The position numbers were made by a program, and so were the translations under genes. From Mycobacteriales bacterium (lineage in GTDB: Bacteria; Actinomycetota; Actinomycetes; Mycobacteriales; QHCE01), in the NCBI GenBank assembly GCA_013362805.1, contig JABFVL010000022.1, forward strand, positions 1 through 41,793: a stretch of DNA of 41,793 bases, read 5' to 3'. This document shows, in pieces, positions 8,891-18,604 of the stretch (positions are counted from its first letter, which is position 1; each line of letters starts with the position of its first letter). Below the pieces are notes generated by a model, which had not been told where the DNA came from, did not search any database, and worked only from the letters and a program-made list of their open reading frames with translations.

Positions 8891-9784
8891 CTAAACCGAA
8901 AGTACGACTACCGGGCAGGCGCTAATAGTGCCTTGCTTAGTTTTGCGCTCTTGTACCAGCGCGACTACGGCACCGTTCTCATCGAACACACCATAGATTC
9001 CTCGCATGCCAACTGGCGGCAAAAAACCACCATGTCGCAATGAAGCCGCGTGATCATCGGAAACCACACGGTGTTCAAAGGCACTACGCACGGCCCGTGC
9101 CAAATCAAAAATCACCGGTTCATCGAATCCAGCGAGCTGCTCCAAGCTACGAGCCTGCTCCACAGTAAACGGACCCACTCGAGTGCGACGCAAAGCCGTC
9201 AAATGCGCACCCACGCCAAAGCGCTCGCCGAGATCACGAGCCAACGCGCGAATATATGTCCCAGTTGAACACTCAACCGATACCCGGGCATCCACCAGCC
9301 CTGAACTTGGCCGCGACAATGTCAATAATTCAAAATGCGACACTGTCACGGGACGAGCGGCGAGCCTTACGCTCTCCCCCGCCCGAACCCGCTTATACGC
9401 GCGTTCGCCGTTAATTTTGATCGCCGATACGGCCGAAGGCACCTGCAAAATATCGCCGGTGAAATCAGCCATCGCATGGGCGATAGCGGCGGCATCCAAC
9501 TCACTGGCATCGGCGCCGCCCGTACGCTCCCCTTCGGCGTCGTCAGTGACCGTCGAGGCGCCAAATCGGATTGTCGCCGTGTAGGCCTTATCTGTCAGCG
9601 CTAGGTGCCCAAGAAGCTTGGTGCCCTTACCAACGCCCAGCACCAGGACACCCGTTGCCATCGGGTCCAAGGTTCCGGCGTGGCCGACCTTGCGGGTGCG
9701 TGCGATTCCACGCATCTTCGCTACCACATCGTGCGAGGTCCAACCGGCCGGCTTATCGACGATCGTCAACCCATCCACGGGCAC
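8891..9784 (-). CDS. truB: tRNA pseudouridine(55) synthase
   Basis: TruB converts U55 of the T-loop of tRNAs to pseudouridine. The 297-residue protein carries RKVGHAGTLDPMATGVL, whose aspartate (D40) is the catalytic nucleophile, and the later segments STGTYIRALARDLGE and HLTALRRTRVGPF typical of the family. The GTG start at 9784 lies 2 nt after the rbfA stop, so coupling to rbfA is likely. The start fits the family N-terminus GLTIVDKPAGWTSHDVV. Nothing looks unusual. Confidence 0.97.
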   Translation of the reverse strand: MPVDGLTIVDKPAGWTSHDVVAKMRGIARTRKVGHAGTLDPMATGVLVLGVGKGTKLLGHLALTDKAYTATIRFGASTVTDDAEGERTGGADASELDAAAIAHAMADFTGDILQVPSAVSAIKINGERAYKRVRAGESVRLAARPVTVSHFELLTLSRPSSGLVDARVSVECSTGTYIRALARDLGERFGVGAHLTALRRTRVGPFTVEQARSLEQLAGFDEPVIFDLARAVRSAFEHRVVSDDHAASLRHGGFLPPVGMRGIYGVFDENGAVVALVQERKTKQGTISACPVVVLSV

Positions 9785-9786
9785 CC

Positions 9787-10200
9787 CTAATCGCGGTAGG
9801 GGTCAGCGTCACCGGCATAGGAGGCACCAGTGGAACGCTTCAACACTTCCTCATCGGCCAGCCGCGCCCGTTCCAGCAACTCCTCCATCGAAGCCGCTTG
9901 TTCGGGCACTGTGTCAAGTTTGAAAGTCAGTGTAGGGGTGAACCTCACGCCAGTGCCCTTACCGATCGCACTACGCAAAACGCCCTTCGCGCTCTCCAGG
10001 GCCCGGGCCGTTGCCTTGACCTCTTCTGGCTCGCCGAGCACTGTGTAGTAGACCGTGGCATCACGCAGATCCGGGGTAATACGGGTGTCCGTGATGGTCG
10101 CCATGCCCAGACGTGGGTCCTTCACCTGCAAGCGCAGTGTCTCGGCCACGATTTCTTGAATTCTGCTCGCCAATTTGCGTGCGCGCGCCGCGTCAACCAT
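9787..10200 (-). CDS. rbfA: Ribosome-binding factor A
   Basis: RbfA is a small KH-fold factor that binds immature 30S subunits and helps 16S rRNA maturation. The 137-residue protein has the family core, including [28 protein letters not shown] and a C-terminal [18 protein letters not shown] segment. Its ATG is preceded by AGGGGGAG. It sits 8 nt after the YlxP-like gene and 2 nt before truB, the usual infB-rbfA-truB arrangement. In many actinobacteria a DHH phosphoesterase gene lies between rbfA and truB; here it is absent. Confidence 0.96.
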   Translation of the reverse strand: MVDAARARKLASRIQEIVAETLRLQVKDPRLGMATITDTRITPDLRDATVYYTVLGEPEEVKATARALESAKGVLRSAIGKGTGVRFTPTLTFKLDTVPEQAASMEELLERARLADEEVLKRSTGASYAGDADPYRD

Positions 10201-10208
10201 GACTCCCC

Positions 10209-10502
10209 CTAATCCTCGTAGTGATACAACCGACGTTGTACCGCCAGCAATTCCAGCTCTGGCCGGTCAACGAGCAGTCGTTCACATTCGTCCAGCACCA
10301 CGCTGATCTGAGATGCCGAACCAGACACAACCGCCACACCGAACTCAACGCGACCATATTTCTCAGTCGCACCCACTTCGGCGGCGGAAACCTCCAACTT
10401 ACGCAACGCGGCTAGCACTGGTTTCACATAGCCCCGCTTCACCTTCAACGTACGACTATCGCCAGGCAGCAGCACATCCGCGTGCAACGTTCCAGTAAAC
10501 AA
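10209..10502 (-). CDS. DUF503 (YlxP-like) family protein
   Basis: This 97-residue protein matches the DUF503/YlxP family, found between infB and rbfA in many Gram-positives; its role is unsettled, though the position suggests ribosome maturation. Conserved parts are the N-terminal [21 protein letters not shown] segment and the C-terminal [20 protein letters not shown] start at 10502 is chosen: AAAGG lies seven bases upstream and the next residues match the family start, while no ATG or GTG is available early in the frame. It ends 8 nt before rbfA. Confidence 0.88.
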   Translation of the reverse strand: MFTGTLHADVLLPGDSRTLKVKRGYVKPVLAALRKLEVSAAEVGATEKYGRVEFGVAVVSGSASQISVVLDECERLLVDRPELELLAVQRRLYHYED

Positions 10503-10621
10503 ACAAAAGCCTTTTCTGCTTCAGCTAGGAACCCCGTCGAACACGAGGACGACGTTGGACATTTCACGAGCGATGCGATACCCGCCCAGAAACGTTCCAA
10601 CGCCGTCTCCGCGAACTACAA

Positions 10622-13429
10622 CTAGGTCCGAGGCTTTTCTTTCATTTCGTAGGTCTCAATCGAGTCGCCGACCTTGATGTCGTTGAAGGAACCGAGCCCA
10701 ATACCGCACTCGAAACCTTCGCGTACTTCAGTGGCGTCATCTTTGAACCGCTTGAGCGAGTCAATAGAAAGGTTCTCGTTGATAACCACGCCATCGCGCA
10801 GCAAGCGCGCTTTGGCATTTCGCTTGATCAGCCCGCTGCGGACAATCGTTCCAGCGATATTGCCGAACTTGGAAGAACGGAACACTTCCCGCACCTCGGC
10901 GCTGCCCTGGTGCACCTCTTCGTACTCCGGCTTGAGCATGCCCTTGATCGCGGCCTCAATGGCTTCGATCGCGGCGTAGATGACCGAGTAGTAACGAATA
11001 TCGACTTGTTCACGCTCGGCGACCTCGCGCACCTTACCTTCGGGGCGCACGTTGAAACCGATGATGACGGCGTTAGACGCCGACGCGAGCATGACGTTCG
11101 ATTCGGTAATCGCACCCACGCCACGGTCGATGATCTTGAGCTGCACTTCTTCTGGAATTTCGATGGCCAGCAAGGCGTCTTCCAACGCTTCCACTGAACC
11201 GGAGACGTCGCCCTTGAGGACCAAATTGAGGGTAGTCTTTTCGCCCTCTTTGATGCGCTCAAGCAAGGTTTCCAGTGTGGGTCGACCACGGCTCGCGGCC
11301 ATTTGCGCATTACGTTCGCGAGTCGCGCGCTGCCCAGCGATCTGGCGGGCAATGCGGTCTTCGGAAACCACGAGGAACTTGTCACCCGCGCCAGGAACTG
11401 ATGTAAAGCCGAGCACCAAAACTGGGTCAGCTGGGCCCGCGGTTTCTACCGCTTCTCCGGCATCGTTGAGCATGGCACGCACACGACCGTGAGCTTCACC
11501 AGCCACAATCGCGTCACCAACACGCAGCACACCGGCCTGCACCAACACCGTAGCCACTGGGCCTCGACCGCGGTCGAGGTGTCCTTCAATGGCGATACCC
11601 GTGGCCGGCACACCTTCTGGTGCCCGCAAGTCCAGAGCCGCATCAGCGGTCAGGACGACTGCTTCCAGCAAGCCATCAATGTTCAACCGCTGTTTCGCTG
11701 AAATGTCGACGAACATGGTGTCGCCACCATATTCTTCGGCGACCAATCCGAACTCGGTGAGTTGTTGACGCACCTTGGCGGGGTTGGCACCTTCTTTATC
11801 AACCTTGTTCACCGCGACCACGATCGGAACCTCAGCGGCCTTCGCGTGGTTCAACGCCTCAATAGTTTGGGGCTTTACCCCATCGTCGGCCGCGACGACC
11901 AGGATCGCGATGTCGGTTGCTTGCGCACCGCGGGCACGCATAGCGGTGAAGGCCTCGTGACCTGGGGTGTCGATGAAGGTGATGGCGCGCTCTTGACCAT
12001 CGTGTTCCACCTGCACTTGGTACGCACCAATGTGCTGGGTGATTCCACCGGCTTCTTTCTCGGCCACGTTCGTGCTGCGAATGGCATCCAACAGTTTGGT
12101 TTTACCGTGGTCAACGTGACCCATGACGGTGACCACCGGTGGCCGAACGCTGAGCTCTTCATCGCCGTAGTCAGCGTCGACATCAATGTCGAACCGAGCT
12201 AGCAATTCGCGGTCTTCGTCTTCGGGGCTCACGATTTGCACGTCAAACCCGAGATGAACACCGAGCAACTGCAAGGTTTCGTCTGTACAGGATTGCGTAG
12301 CGGTAACCATTTCACCCAAGGTGAATGCTTCCGCCACCAATGAGGCGGGGTTCGCATTGATCTTGTCGGCGAAGTCACTCAATGAAGCGCCACGTGGCAA
12401 ACGAACAACTTCACCGTTACCGCGAGGAGCACCCGAGCCCATGCTGCTGGGAGCCGACAGATTGTCGAATTCCTGACGCTTTTGCTTCTTGGACTTTTTC
12501 TTGCCTCGGCCACGGCCACCTGGGCCACCACGGAACCCGCCGCCACCGGGACGACCACCGCCGAAGCCACCGCCGCCACCGGGACGGCCACCGCCGCCAC
12601 CGAAGCCACCGCCGCCACCAGGACGACCGCCACCACCGGCACCCGCACCAGGGCCGCCACCGGGACGGCCACCGCCGCCACCGAAGCCACCGCCGCCACC
12701 AGGACGACCGCCACCACCGGCACCGCCGCCGGGACGACCACCGCCACCACCAGTGCGATCACCCGGACGACCGCCACCACCGGGGCGAGGGCCTCGATCT
12801 CCGGGGCGGCCACCACGGTCGGGACGCGCGGACGGAGGACGTGAAGGCATCATGCCTGGGTTAGGCCGATTAGGCATTATTCCCGGCGTAGGCTTTTCGC
12901 CCGTGATTCCAAAAGGATTATTGGAAGGACGTGGGCGAGGAATATCAGCAATGTCAGCATCACTCGGCGGGCTTTGCTTTTGGTCTTTCGCCGCTTCTGC
13001 TTTCGCCGCATCCTTAGCGGCCTGAGCCGCCTGGGCCGCCTTGAGTTGCGCTTCGCGTTCAGCGGCCATTTCTTTAACACGCTTTTCAGCGTCCGCTTGC
13101 TCTTTTTGCTCCGCCGTCATTTTTGGCGAGGCAGCGAAAAGCGCCGGGCTTGGCCCGGTGGGTTTATTCGGCTTAGCCGTCGTCGGCTTTTTAGCCGCGG
13201 GCTTGGCGACCTTCGAACCCTTCGCGGGCTTTTCGGTGCTTGGAGCCGCTGCCGCTGCGGCTTTTTCTTCATAGAACGCGCGAATTTTGCGCGCGACAGG
13301 CGCTTCGATGGTGGACGAAGCTGATTTAACGAATTCACCAAACTCTTGAAGTTTGGCCATCACGTCTTTACTGGTGACCCCAAGATCTTTGAAATCTTTG
13401 GCGATCTCATGGACGCGGACCTTAGCCAC
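10622..13429 (-). CDS. infB: Translation initiation factor IF-2
   Basis: IF-2 is the GTPase that places initiator tRNA on the 30S subunit and drives subunit joining. The 935-residue protein has an N-terminal IF2N module (1-55), an Ala/Lys-rich stretch, a long Gly/Pro/Arg-rich region (about 205-310), a second IF2N-like module (340-400), the GTPase domain with GHVDHGKT (437-444), DTPGHE (487-492) and NKVD (541-544), then domains II-IV. The GTG start at 13429 has GGAG six bases upstream. The glycine-rich linker contains a DNA-level tandem repeat, described separately. The upstream gene is ylxR, about 170 nt away; the downstream YlxP-like gene is 119 nt away. Confidence 0.97.
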   Translation of the reverse strand: MAKVRVHEIAKDFKDLGVTSKDVMAKLQEFGEFVKSASSTIEAPVARKIRAFYEEKAAAAAAPSTEKPAKGSKVAKPAAKKPTTAKPNKPTGPSPALFAASPKMTAEQKEQADAEKRVKEMAAEREAQLKAAQAAQAAKDAAKAEAAKDQKQSPPSDADIADIPRPRPSNNPFGITGEKPTPGIMPNRPNPGMMPSRPPSARPDRGGRPGDRGPRPGGGGRPGDRTGGGGGRPGGGAGGGGRPGGGGGFGGGGGRPGGGPGAGAGGGGRPGGGGGFGGGGGRPGGGGGFGGGRPGGGGFRGGPGGRGRGKKKSKKQKRQEFDNLSAPSSMGSGAPRGNGEVVRLPRGASLSDFADKINANPASLVAEAFTLGEMVTATQSCTDETLQLLGVHLGFDVQIVSPEDEDRELLARFDIDVDADYGDEELSVRPPVVTVMGHVDHGKTKLLDAIRSTNVAEKEAGGITQHIGAYQVQVEHDGQERAITFIDTPGHEAFTAMRARGAQATDIAILVVAADDGVKPQTIEALNHAKAAEVPIVVAVNKVDKEGANPAKVRQQLTEFGLVAEEYGGDTMFVDISAKQRLNIDGLLEAVVLTADAALDLRAPEGVPATGIAIEGHLDRGRGPVATVLVQAGVLRVGDAIVAGEAHGRVRAMLNDAGEAVETAGPADPVLVLGFTSVPGAGDKFLVVSEDRIARQIAGQRATRERNAQMAASRGRPTLETLLERIKEGEKTTLNLVLKGDVSGSVEALEDALLAIEIPEEVQLKIIDRGVGAITESNVMLASASNAVIIGFNVRPEGKVREVAEREQVDIRYYSVIYAAIEAIEAAIKGMLKPEYEEVHQGSAEVREVFRSSKFGNIAGTIVRSGLIKRNAKARLLRDGVVINENLSIDSLKRFKDDATEVREGFECGIGLGSFNDIKVGDSIETYEMKEKPRT
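12572..12724. repeat. 81-bp period direct repeat inside infB
   Basis: Two identical 72-base copies lie at 12572-12643 and 12653-12724, offset by 81 bases, which is 27 codons and keeps the frame. They encode a glycine-rich unit with blocks such as [17 protein letters not shown] in the linker between the two IF2N-like modules. Shorter degenerate versions of the unit continue on either side. Confidence 0.9.
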
Positions 13430-13600
13430 TGCACTCCTCGTTCCGAGGCCGCAGCGGCTACCCGCGCGACCCCTAGCTATTTATGAAGCCGACTCATCGC
13501 TGAAACTTCATCGGTTGCTCATAGTCGGGTCGACCTACCTTGCTGTTCGTATCCGCGGTTCTGATGTCAAACCACGCATGCGGTTGGGTATATGTATGTA

Positions 13601-13888
13601 CTAGCTACCGGCACCAGTGATGGCTTCGGCAAGCGCGTCAAGTTGTGGTTTGCCAGCGATTCGCAACGCGCGAGCGAAAGCTTGACGCCTGGCGGCCGCT
13701 GCCATACACGCTGGATCACGGTGCATCCAAGCACCCCGACCAGGTAGTTTGCGTGCCAGGTCTGGCACAACAGCGAACGTGGCCCCAACTTGCTCGCCCG
13801 AATCGTCGATGAACGCAACAACGCGAAGCAACTCGGTGGCTGCTCCTCGCTCACGACATCCGATACAAGTACGCGTGGGAACGTGCAT
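13601..13888 (-). CDS. ylxR: YlxR (DUF448) family protein
   Basis: This 95-residue protein has the signature RTCIGCR near the start (7-13) and PGRGAWMHRDPAC in the middle, the two fingerprints of the YlxR family. The proteins are nucleoid- or RNA-binding and nearly always lie between nusA and infB, as here; RNase P-related and transcription-regulating roles have been proposed. ATG at 13888 has GTAGG nearby. Between it and infB lie about 170 nt in which I see no gene or clear terminator. Confidence 0.92.
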   Translation of the reverse strand: MHVPTRTCIGCRERGAATELLRVVAFIDDSGEQVGATFAVVPDLARKLPGRGAWMHRDPACMAAAARRQAFARALRIAGKPQLDALAEAITGAGS

Positions 13889-14024
13889 CTACCTACTCAT
13901 CACAATGCAGAAACCACACCTGACACACGCATACGCGAGCGGCGGTAACCAGCCAGGTATCAGTCTAGCCTGCCAGACTCAACACCCCGAGAACCGCCCA
14001 CCCCGCGATGATTATTCCTTGAGC

Positions 14025-15047
14025 TTAGCGATCCGCTTCGGAGTTTTGCAACGACTCGGTGCTCGGCTCGCTCGGGCTGTGAATATCGATACGCCAGCCC
14101 GTCAAGCGCGCCGCCAAACGTGCGTTCTGGCCCTCTTTACCGATAGCCAATGACAGTTGGTCATCAGGCACGATGACCTTCGCCGAACGTGTCGCCAAAT
14201 CAATAATTTCGACTTGTTGCACAGAGGCCGGCGATAGCGCATGCGCCACAAACTCCGCTGGATCTTCGGAGTAGTCGATGATGTCGATTTTCTCGCCACC
14301 GAGTTCACTCATGACTGAGCGTACGCGCGCGCCCATCGGTCCGATGCACGCGCCTTTGGCGTTCACGTTTGGCTTCGTTGACCGCACAGCGACTTTGGCA
14401 CGGTGACCGGCCTCGCGAGCCACCGCCATGATTTCTACAGTTCCGTCCGCGAGTTCAGGAACTTCCAAAGCGAACAACTTACGGACCAGATTCGGGTGTG
14501 TCCGAGACACTGTCACCTGGGGACCCCGAAAACCCTTACTGACCCCCACGACCAAAGTCTTGATGCGCGCGCCATGGTCGTAAGCTTCGCCCGGGACTTG
14601 CTCGGCGTGCGGAAGACTGGCCTCGATCTTGCCAAGACTCACAGTCACAATGCCCTGGGCATTGCGCCCGCCATGCGCCTGGACAACGCCCGACACCAGC
14701 TCACCTTCTTGGGACGAAAATTCGCCGAAGGTGACATCATCGGTGGCTTCACGTAGACGCTGGAGCATGACCTGCTTCGCCGTCATCGTGGCAATGCGTC
14801 CGAAATCGCTTGGAGTGTCGTCGTATTCACGAGTTGTTCTCGTGCCATCTTCGGCAGTGATTGTCTCAGTTGCCCATACCGTGGCGTGACCATTTTTGCG
14901 ATCGATCTCGACCCTGGCCTGCGGAACCGCTCCACTGGTGTGGCGGTATGCCGTCAACAGCGCCGTTTCGATAGCGCGAATGATGGTGTCGAAAGAAATC
15001 TCGCGCTCACGTTCCAACATTCGCAAAGCTGCGATGTCGATATCCAT
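14025..15047 (-). CDS. nusA: Transcription termination/antitermination factor NusA
   Basis: NusA binds RNA polymerase and nascent RNA, affecting pausing, termination and rRNA antitermination. The 340-residue protein has the N-terminal polymerase-binding domain (1-110), an S1 domain (about 114-184, starting [13 protein letters not shown]), KH1 with [21 protein letters not shown] and KH2 with [19 protein letters not shown]. It ends shortly after KH2, as in other actinobacteria, lacking the acidic repeats of enterobacterial NusA. The ATG follows AAGGAAGG at a somewhat long distance, and the gene starts 5 nt after the rimP stop, so rimP-nusA are coupled. Confidence 0.97.
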   Translation of the reverse strand: MDIDIAALRMLEREREISFDTIIRAIETALLTAYRHTSGAVPQARVEIDRKNGHATVWATETITAEDGTRTTREYDDTPSDFGRIATMTAKQVMLQRLREATDDVTFGEFSSQEGELVSGVVQAHGGRNAQGIVTVSLGKIEASLPHAEQVPGEAYDHGARIKTLVVGVSKGFRGPQVTVSRTHPNLVRKLFALEVPELADGTVEIMAVAREAGHRAKVAVRSTKPNVNAKGACIGPMGARVRSVMSELGGEKIDIIDYSEDPAEFVAHALSPASVQQVEIIDLATRSAKVIVPDDQLSLAIGKEGQNARLAARLTGWRIDIHSPSEPSTESLQNSEADR

Positions 15048-15052
15048 AGTCG

Positions 15053-15535
15053 CTAGCCTTCCTTCCGATTAAACTCAACCTGCACGACGCCCGCGCTCAA
15101 CGCGCTGCTGTCGAATTGCCGCTGAACACCATCGATATCGAGTGTCACCTGCTCGCCATCTACAGCCAAAATACGACCTGTGACAGGTTTACCCTCAACT
15201 GACGTGGCGACAAGCCGGTCAATATTGCGGCGCCAATGGCGCAACTGCGTCAACGGCCGATCCACTCCCGGGGAGCTCACTTCCAGCGTGTATGGCTCGG
15301 GCCCAACCAGGTCGGCATCGCCATCTGAAGCATCAAGGGCGGCGGAAACCTGACTGGACAACTCGGCAACCTCGTCGAGTGTGACGCCACCATCGCGGTC
15401 CACCACGATGCGCACCACTGCCCGACGACCGGCCTGCGAAACAGTGAAATCTTCAATGTCGTAACCAGCGGCGACAACAACTGGTTCGGCCACTTCACGG
15501 ATTCGCGCTTTGAGGTGCGCGGGCGTCTGGCCCAT
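15053..15535 (-). CDS. rimP: Ribosome maturation factor RimP
   Basis: RimP assists assembly of the 30S subunit. From ATG at 15535 the protein has 160 residues with the family core: an N-terminal alpha/beta domain containing [21 protein letters not shown], the signature [14 protein letters not shown], and a C-terminal SH3-like domain. ATG at 15535 has GGGAG five bases upstream; a GTG at 15589 would add 18 basic residues but has no such signal. It is the first gene of the rimP-nusA-ylxR-infB unit; upstream lies the divergent DUF4439 gene with about 147 nt between, likely holding promoters for both. Confidence 0.95.
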   Translation of the reverse strand: MGQTPAHLKARIREVAEPVVVAAGYDIEDFTVSQAGRRAVVRIVVDRDGGVTLDEVAELSSQVSAALDASDGDADLVGPEPYTLEVSSPGVDRPLTQLRHWRRNIDRLVATSVEGKPVTGRILAVDGEQVTLDIDGVQRQFDSSALSAGVVQVEFNRKEG

Positions 15536-15682
15536 CTTTTCTCCCGCCAATCGAGCCGCCCGCAAGGCCAGCTGTGAATTTCTCGCCACAGCCTATCGGT
15601 TCAGCCTTGGCCCCCCTCACATGCCGTTGCCGATACGCGCCCCTGAACGGTCACTCTGGCCTCGGGCTGCCACACTGCTGAC

Positions 15683-16543
15683 ATGCCCGTGTCTCGTCGC
15701 CAGCTGCTGCTGGGAGCTCTTTGTGTCAGCGCGGCCGCCGGCTGCTCCCGTTGGGTGCCGACTGAACAAGTTCAACGCCGCGCGGCCGCGAGAGTGCTCG
15801 CCAAACAGCTCGAGCTGGAACATCGGGTCATCGCTGCATATATGCAGCTCCGCGATGCTGGCGATCCAAATTTTGGCCCGAAAGCCGCCGCGCTGTTGGC
15901 CGAACATGAGGAACACGCGCAAGCCCTATTGGCCCGGCTTCCGCGCGGACATAGGGTCACCACTCCTACCGTCGGTCCGGGGTTTGACGCCGTGGTCGAC
16001 GCCGAAACACGGAGCGCCCAACACGCGCTGACCGAGGTGCGCGCACGTGGAGTCGGCGATATATCGGAGCTATTGAGCAGCATCGCGGCATCTGAAAACA
16101 CGCATCTTGTGGCGCTAGGCAAACAGGTGGACCTTCCCATCCTGAATTTCACTGACGCGCCGAAGGAGGCCCTCAAGGCGCTGGCTGCGGCCGAGCACGC
16201 CGCGATCTTCGCCTACGGCGCTATCGGGGCTCATTTGATTGGTGAGACCTTGGAACTGGCGCGCACCGCGGAAGCTTTGCACCGAGAACGCCGTGAAGCG
16301 CTCCTGGCCGCACTCGATGCCCCGGAGCCCGCTCCACTTGATTACCAGATGCCAGCCGGGCAAACGGCAATTGAACTAGCGATTGGCGTCGAGCAGCGCT
16401 GCGCGGCGCAATGGCGACAGGCCGCCACAACGCTGGGGCAAACAGGTTGTGTAGGACTTACCGGGTCTTCGCTGCTCGCCGCTGGATGGCGGCGGGCAGC
16501 GAATCCCCAGCAATACGGCACAGTCGCGTTCCCCGGACTCTAG
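15683..16543 (+). CDS. DUF4439 ferritin-like protein, probable Tat-exported lipoprotein
   Basis: The N-terminus SRRQLLLGALCVSAAAGC has twin arginines (5-6), a hydrophobic core and a lipobox-like AAGC ending at C21, so the protein is probably exported and lipid-anchored. Residues 35-140 and 165-265 are helical, rich in Glu/His pairs (LELEHRVIAAYMQLRDAG, EHEEHAQALL, AAEHAAIFAYGAIGAHL), which fits the DUF4439 ferritin-like fold often encoded next to rimP in actinobacteria. Whether it binds iron is unknown. No Shine-Dalgarno is seen; CACACT ends 6 nt before ATG, compatible with a leaderless mRNA. Its stop overlaps that of the convergent gene by four bases. Confidence 0.8.
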   Translation: MPVSRRQLLLGALCVSAAAGCSRWVPTEQVQRRAAARVLAKQLELEHRVIAAYMQLRDAGDPNFGPKAAALLAEHEEHAQALLARLPRGHRVTTPTVGPGFDAVVDAETRSAQHALTEVRARGVGDISELLSSIAASENTHLVALGKQVDLPILNFTDAPKEALKALAAAEHAAIFAYGAIGAHLIGETLELARTAEALHRERREALLAALDAPEPAPLDYQMPAGQTAIELAIGVEQRCAAQWRQAATTLGQTGCVGLTGSSLLAAGWRRAANPQQYGTVAFPGL

Positions 16544-17145
16544 CTTGTTATCGCATCTGCGGTGCGGCCCCGTTTTAGTTCCTTGAAAGCCGGGATTTGC
16601 GTCAACGTCACGGTCGCGTCAAAGATCTTGACGGCATCTTCACCTCGCGGGATCTCTGCCAGAACAGGGCCGAAGATCGCGTGCCGGCCTGGAAGCAATT
16701 CGATGATGGGGGCACCCACATCGGGCCCAGCCAGCTCGTACGCGTGCTCATGTGTCGCGGCGACTTTAGCGTCGTATGAGGGATCGTCAATGGCGTCTAT
16801 CGCATCTTGCGCCCCGGCTGTTCTGAGGGCTTTCGCGATCAGCTCGTCGCTCCAACGCTCACCCTCAACATGCACCGCCGCACCTAGTGCGGTGTAGAAC
16901 TCGGCCACGTCGTTGTTTCGGTTTTGAGCGGTGAGGTAGGCAACTGGACGCAGTGCTCTGTGACCGAACTTTTGAAGTTCTACGTATTTCTCGGGGACTT
17001 CATTGTCCGCGTTGAGAATTTCCAAGCTAAAGGCTCGCCACTGGATATCGAGCTCGCGGTGATTCGCCACTTCCACTAACCAACGGGAGGTCACCCAGGT
17101 CCAGGGGCAGCTGGGATCGAAGTAAAAATTCACTGTTGACGTCAT
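16540..17145 (-). CDS. DsbA-family protein related to mycothiol-dependent nitroreductase, single-Cys form
   Basis: From ATG at 17145 the protein has 201 residues with a thioredoxin/DsbA-like fold. It aligns from memory with M. tuberculosis Rv2466c across its length: FYFDPSCPWTWVTSRWLVEVA at the start, FSLEILN, and IPRGEDAVKIFDATVTLTQ-ELKRGRT at the end. Rv2466c uses a CPWC active site to reduce substrates with mycothiol; here it is CPWT (C13-T16), so the resolving cysteine is missing. A monothiol mechanism, as in glutathione-transferase-like relatives, is inferred. The frame is open 30 codons further upstream, but those codons overlap the divergent gene's start region and do not fit the family. 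Confidence 0.82.
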   Translation of the reverse strand: MTSTVNFYFDPSCPWTWVTSRWLVEVANHRELDIQWRAFSLEILNADNEVPEKYVELQKFGHRALRPVAYLTAQNRNNDVAEFYTALGAAVHVEGERWSDELIAKALRTAGAQDAIDAIDDPSYDAKVAATHEHAYELAGPDVGAPIIELLPGRHAIFGPVLAEIPRGEDAVKIFDATVTLTQIPAFKELKRGRTADAITS

Positions 17146-17220
17146 AAGCGGTGCAACATATTCAATGGTTTGCACTATTCCCGATTGGCGTGAATTCACT
17201 AAGCGGGGCAGGATGGTCGC

Positions 17221-17973
17221 GTGGATTCTCATCATGAAGCAAGTGAGTTAGCTCAAGCGTTAAGCCCCAGTGACGACGCGGCCAGTGGGCAGGAACGCTG
17301 GCAACTCGCACAAAATGTGACTGATTTCGCCACCCGCCGATTTCCAGCGGACGTTTTAGCGGTAGGAGTCCATGGACCGTTGGCTCACGGTGACATTCGA
17401 GAAGGCACCGATATCAATGTGGTTATTGTGACCTATCGGTCGGGCCGCGGGTTGGCTTCTTCGGTCAGGCAAATCGACGGCTGGATCGTCAATATGTCAG
17501 TGTTCAGCGCGGACGAATACATGCGGGCGGCGCAAACCCTAGAAATCGGGTGGCCACTGATCGCCGATCAATTCCTCAACGCAAAAGCCCTTTTTGACCA
17601 GGCGGGTTTCTATCAGCAGCTTCGCGATACTCATCTTTCCAGGCTCGCGAGCGCGGGCAGCCGAGAGTTCAGCGCCCTAGCTCGCCAGGCCTGGTGTGAG
17701 GCCGCTTCCTTGCATCGACGGGCCGCGCGCAGCTCCGAGTGGTTCGACAGCGATGGGGCATTGATGCTGTTGGCTCAGGCACGTGCGCAGACCGCCATCG
17801 TCGACGGACTGATGTCTCGCACGTATTTCCGGGGTAGCGCCGACGCGGGTCGGCGCACTGGGGTGTCCGGCCTGGATTTGCAGGCCTTGGGTGAGCGGCT
17901 TAGTCAGCAGGCCGCCACTCTTAGCGATAGAGGCCAGCCGGTTGATGCGAGCATCGCGGAGCTCTTCGCTTAG
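17221..17973 (+). CDS. Nucleotidyltransferase-fold protein, kanamycin-nucleotidyltransferase-like, altered acidic motif
   Basis: This is a 250-residue protein whose middle resembles ANT(4')-type nucleotidyltransferases: a strand-loop HGPLAHGDIREGTDINVVIV (51-70), then VNMSVFSADEYM and WPLIADQFLNAKALFDQAGFYQQL, which parallel the KNTase segments after its active site. In active enzymes the G-S...D-x-D/E motif binds Mg2+; here it reads G-P...D64-I-N66, so one acidic ligand is replaced by Asn. The C-terminal half is a helical bundle. Either activity is reduced, another residue substitutes, or the protein has a non-catalytic role. The GTG start is preceded by CAGGAT six bases away (leaderless-like). 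Family placement is by eye. Confidence 0.6.
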   Translation: MDSHHEASELAQALSPSDDAASGQERWQLAQNVTDFATRRFPADVLAVGVHGPLAHGDIREGTDINVVIVTYRSGRGLASSVRQIDGWIVNMSVFSADEYMRAAQTLEIGWPLIADQFLNAKALFDQAGFYQQLRDTHLSRLASAGSREFSALARQAWCEAASLHRRAARSSEWFDSDGALMLLAQARAQTAIVDGLMSRTYFRGSADAGRRTGVSGLDLQALGERLSQQAATLSDRGQPVDASIAELFA

Positions 17974-18488
17974 ACGCCCGCGTGTTCCGCGCCAACTGGG
18001 GGCGGCCAAGGTAGTCGAGCAACGCGCCGAATTTCCCGCACTGTCAGAGCGGGAGCGACCTTGACGATGCACACATTCGCTTGAACGGTGATGTGGGCCT
18101 GCGCCCATGCCGGGCCGGCGGGGCCGAACCGCACCCACACCAATTCTTGGGACACTTCTTCAAATGCGCGAACGAGTTGTCGCTCATCGATGCCGTCGGG
18201 AAGCGGAATTTCGCCCCACTCGATCGGCGAGCGGGGCATGACGGCTTCAGCGGGCAAAGCGCCGACGTCGGGGTCGAATTCACCATCGAAGACACCTCCG
18301 AAGAACGCCGCGAATTCGTCGAAGTCGTATCCAAGAAGTGCATCATTTTCTTTACCTTCTACGGCGAGAAGATATATAGGCAAGCTAAGCGCGGCGGTAT
18401 CAAAATGTTGGTATCGGCCAGAGCGCCAAGCTTTTTTGAACGCGTTAATGACCGCGGTTGCCCGCGATGCGTGTGGAACTTGCACCAT
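17970..18488 (-). CDS. Hypothetical protein
   Basis: I do not recognise this 172-residue protein. It has no signal peptide or membrane helix. The N-terminal third is basic (INAFKKAWRSGRYQHFD), followed by LPIYLLAVEGKENDALLGYDFDEFAAFFGG, an acidic middle and a compact C-terminal part with VWVRFGPAGPAWAQAHITVQANVCIVKVAPALTV split over two strands. Codon use looks like that of its neighbours. ATG at 18488 has no Shine-Dalgarno but has TAGACT eight bases upstream. The stop codon overlaps the stop of the convergent gene by four bases. The end-to-end open frame and the promoter-like box support a real gene. Confidence 0.6.
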   Translation of the reverse strand: MVQVPHASRATAVINAFKKAWRSGRYQHFDTAALSLPIYLLAVEGKENDALLGYDFDEFAAFFGGVFDGEFDPDVGALPAEAVMPRSPIEWGEIPLPDGIDERQLVRAFEEVSQELVWVRFGPAGPAWAQAHITVQANVCIVKVAPALTVREIRRVARLPWPPPVGAEHAGV

Positions 18489-18604
18489 GCCGATCGAGTC
18501 TAGGGGTACTAACTAGGTTCACGGCAGGTGTTGCTACCACAATTTTCCAACGAACGCTATGTGATGCTCCTTATAGGACACTACGCGTGAGTCAGCAGCC
18601 CGCC

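Noticed and set aside
10503..10621. Possible 13-codon frame after infB (minus strand, MSNVVLVFDGVPS)
   Set aside because: No Shine-Dalgarno at its ATG and no known counterpart; the gap is better left as non-coding.
12541..12760. Possible CRISPR-like array
   Set aside because: The repeats are in frame within infB, have no unique spacers of constant size and encode the glycine-rich linker.
12489..13025. Plus-strand Pro-rich and Thr/His-rich frames opposite the infB linker
   Set aside because: They are mirror images of the Gly-rich repeat in IF-2; their low-complexity composition comes from the repeat, not from a gene.
13430..13600. Possible small RNA gene or tRNA between ylxR and infB
   Set aside because: No cloverleaf, strong promoter or terminator could be seen; it is left as an ordinary intergenic region.
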